From: Candidatus Marinimicrobia bacterium CG08_land_8_20_14_0_20_45_22
GTDB lineage: Bacteria > Fidelibacterota > UBA2242
NCBI GenBank assembly: GCA_002774355.1
Contig: PEYN01000022.1
Span: 1 to 42,821 of the forward strand
Length of the DNA: 42,821 nt
Direction: 5' to 3'
Positions 42,436 through 42,821 of the stretch are shown here, in pieces. A program made the position numbers and the translations under genes. Within the stretch, counting starts at the first letter, position 1, and every line of letters begins with the position of its first letter. The notes under the pieces were generated by a model. The model was not told where the DNA came from and ran no database searches. It saw only the letters and a list, made by a program, of their open reading frames with translations.

Positions 42436-42821
42436 TCAGATTTCCGTTGTTAATATTTTTTCGATCGTGTCGCAACACGAATCCCAATGATAATTTTGAG
42501 CCGTTTTATGACTATTCTCCGCTAATTTTTTCGATAAAGTAAAGTCGGAAATGACCCGGATTAGATTTTCAAGCAGTACTTTTTTATCGCCGATGGGAAC
42601 AATAAGCGCGTCTTCTTGGTTAGTAAGAAATTCACAAACACCGCGATTACCGACGGAAACGATAGCGCACCCGCAAGCCATGGCTTCCATCGGCGGCAAC
42701 GGCCAGCCTTCCCAATGGCTGGTGTGCAGAAATATCTTGCTCGAATTATACAACTGTCTTAGTTCATCAATTGATGGACGAATAATGACCTCGATCCAAG
42801 ACGGAATCCGATGGATTGGTT
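42436..42821 (-). CDS. Glycosyltransferase family 4 protein, C-terminal part (runs off window)
   Basis: The frame is open from the window edge to TGA at 42436-42438, about 127 residues. The GT-B nucleotide-sugar site is visible: FLHTSHWEGWPLPPMEAMA, with the E-x7-E pair, then CGCAIVSVGNRGVCEFL. Upstream of residue TTG 42753 the frame continues into the edge (IDELRQLYNSSK), so the true start lies beyond the window. It is the first visible gene of the surface-glycan operon. Confidence 0.9.
   Translation of the reverse strand, partial: PIHRIPSWIEVIIRPSIDELRQLYNSSKIFLHTSHWEGWPLPPMEAMACGCAIVSVGNRGVCEFLTNQEDALIVPIGDKKVLLENLIRVISDFTLSKKLAENSHKTAQNYHWDSCCDTIEKILTTEI

Overview
The window looks like a bacterial chromosome segment from the FCB (Fibrobacterota-Chlorobiota-Bacteroidota) side of the tree or a related candidate phylum (Marinimicrobia, KSB1 or Calditrichota would all fit). 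The reasons are a type IX secretion (Por) C-terminal tail at the left edge, several lipoprotein signals, and Gram-negative traits. I cannot assign it lower than that. GC is moderate and genes are dense, often joined by ATGA/TGATG overlaps. Start codons other than ATG are frequent. No insertion sequence, prophage or CRISPR array was seen.

Layout. (1) 1-114: C-terminal tail of a secreted protein. (2) 131-9882, plus strand: a carbohydrate uptake and phosphorolysis operon. It holds two six-hairpin lipoproteins, a sugar-binding lipoprotein, two permeases, a PfkB kinase, a GH130 phosphorylase and a MalK-like ATPase, and points to beta-mannoside use. (3) 10078-12669: a stand-alone E2-type acyltransferase with an altered active-site motif, a small ORF and a GltS-type symporter, closed by a 16-bp terminator stem. 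(4) 12755-15269, minus: spmB, spmA and a secreted propeller-like protein. (5) 15374-20082: rlmN, a GGCT-like protein, and a three-gene lipid unit (GNAT-like acyltransferase, extended SDR, PAP2/Aur1-like). The unit resembles bacterial ceramide synthase, ceramide reductase and a sphingolipid headgroup enzyme. (6) 20238-23643, plus: a divergent YchF-like GTPase, an AroQ-like protein lacking catalytic residues, and a beta-propeller/transglutaminase protein. (7) 23792-33423, minus: a long housekeeping unit, in transcription order ruvB, queA, ispD, ispF, dedA-like, gltX, ispE, tRNA-Gln, prs, rplY, pth, rpsF, rpsR, rplI. (8) 33683-37805, minus: secD, secF, purA. (9) 37932-40629, minus: a periplasmic peptidoglycan-trimming pair resembling Csd6/Pgp2 and Csd4/Pgp1, which set helical shape in Helicobacter and Campylobacter. 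(10) 40744-42821, minus: a glycosyltransferase, methyltransferase, glycosyltransferase surface-polysaccharide operon running off the window.

The strongest candidates for something under-described are three. The first is the Csd6/Csd4-like pair outside Campylobacterota, whose second gene appears to start at an ATT codon. The second is the ceramide-like lipid triad. The third is a set of proteins that keep a family fold but have lost signature residues (AroQ-like, E2-like, YchF-like). Three promoters share the form TTGAC(A/T)-N17-TAAATT, a classical sigma-70 layout rather than the Bacteroidota one.
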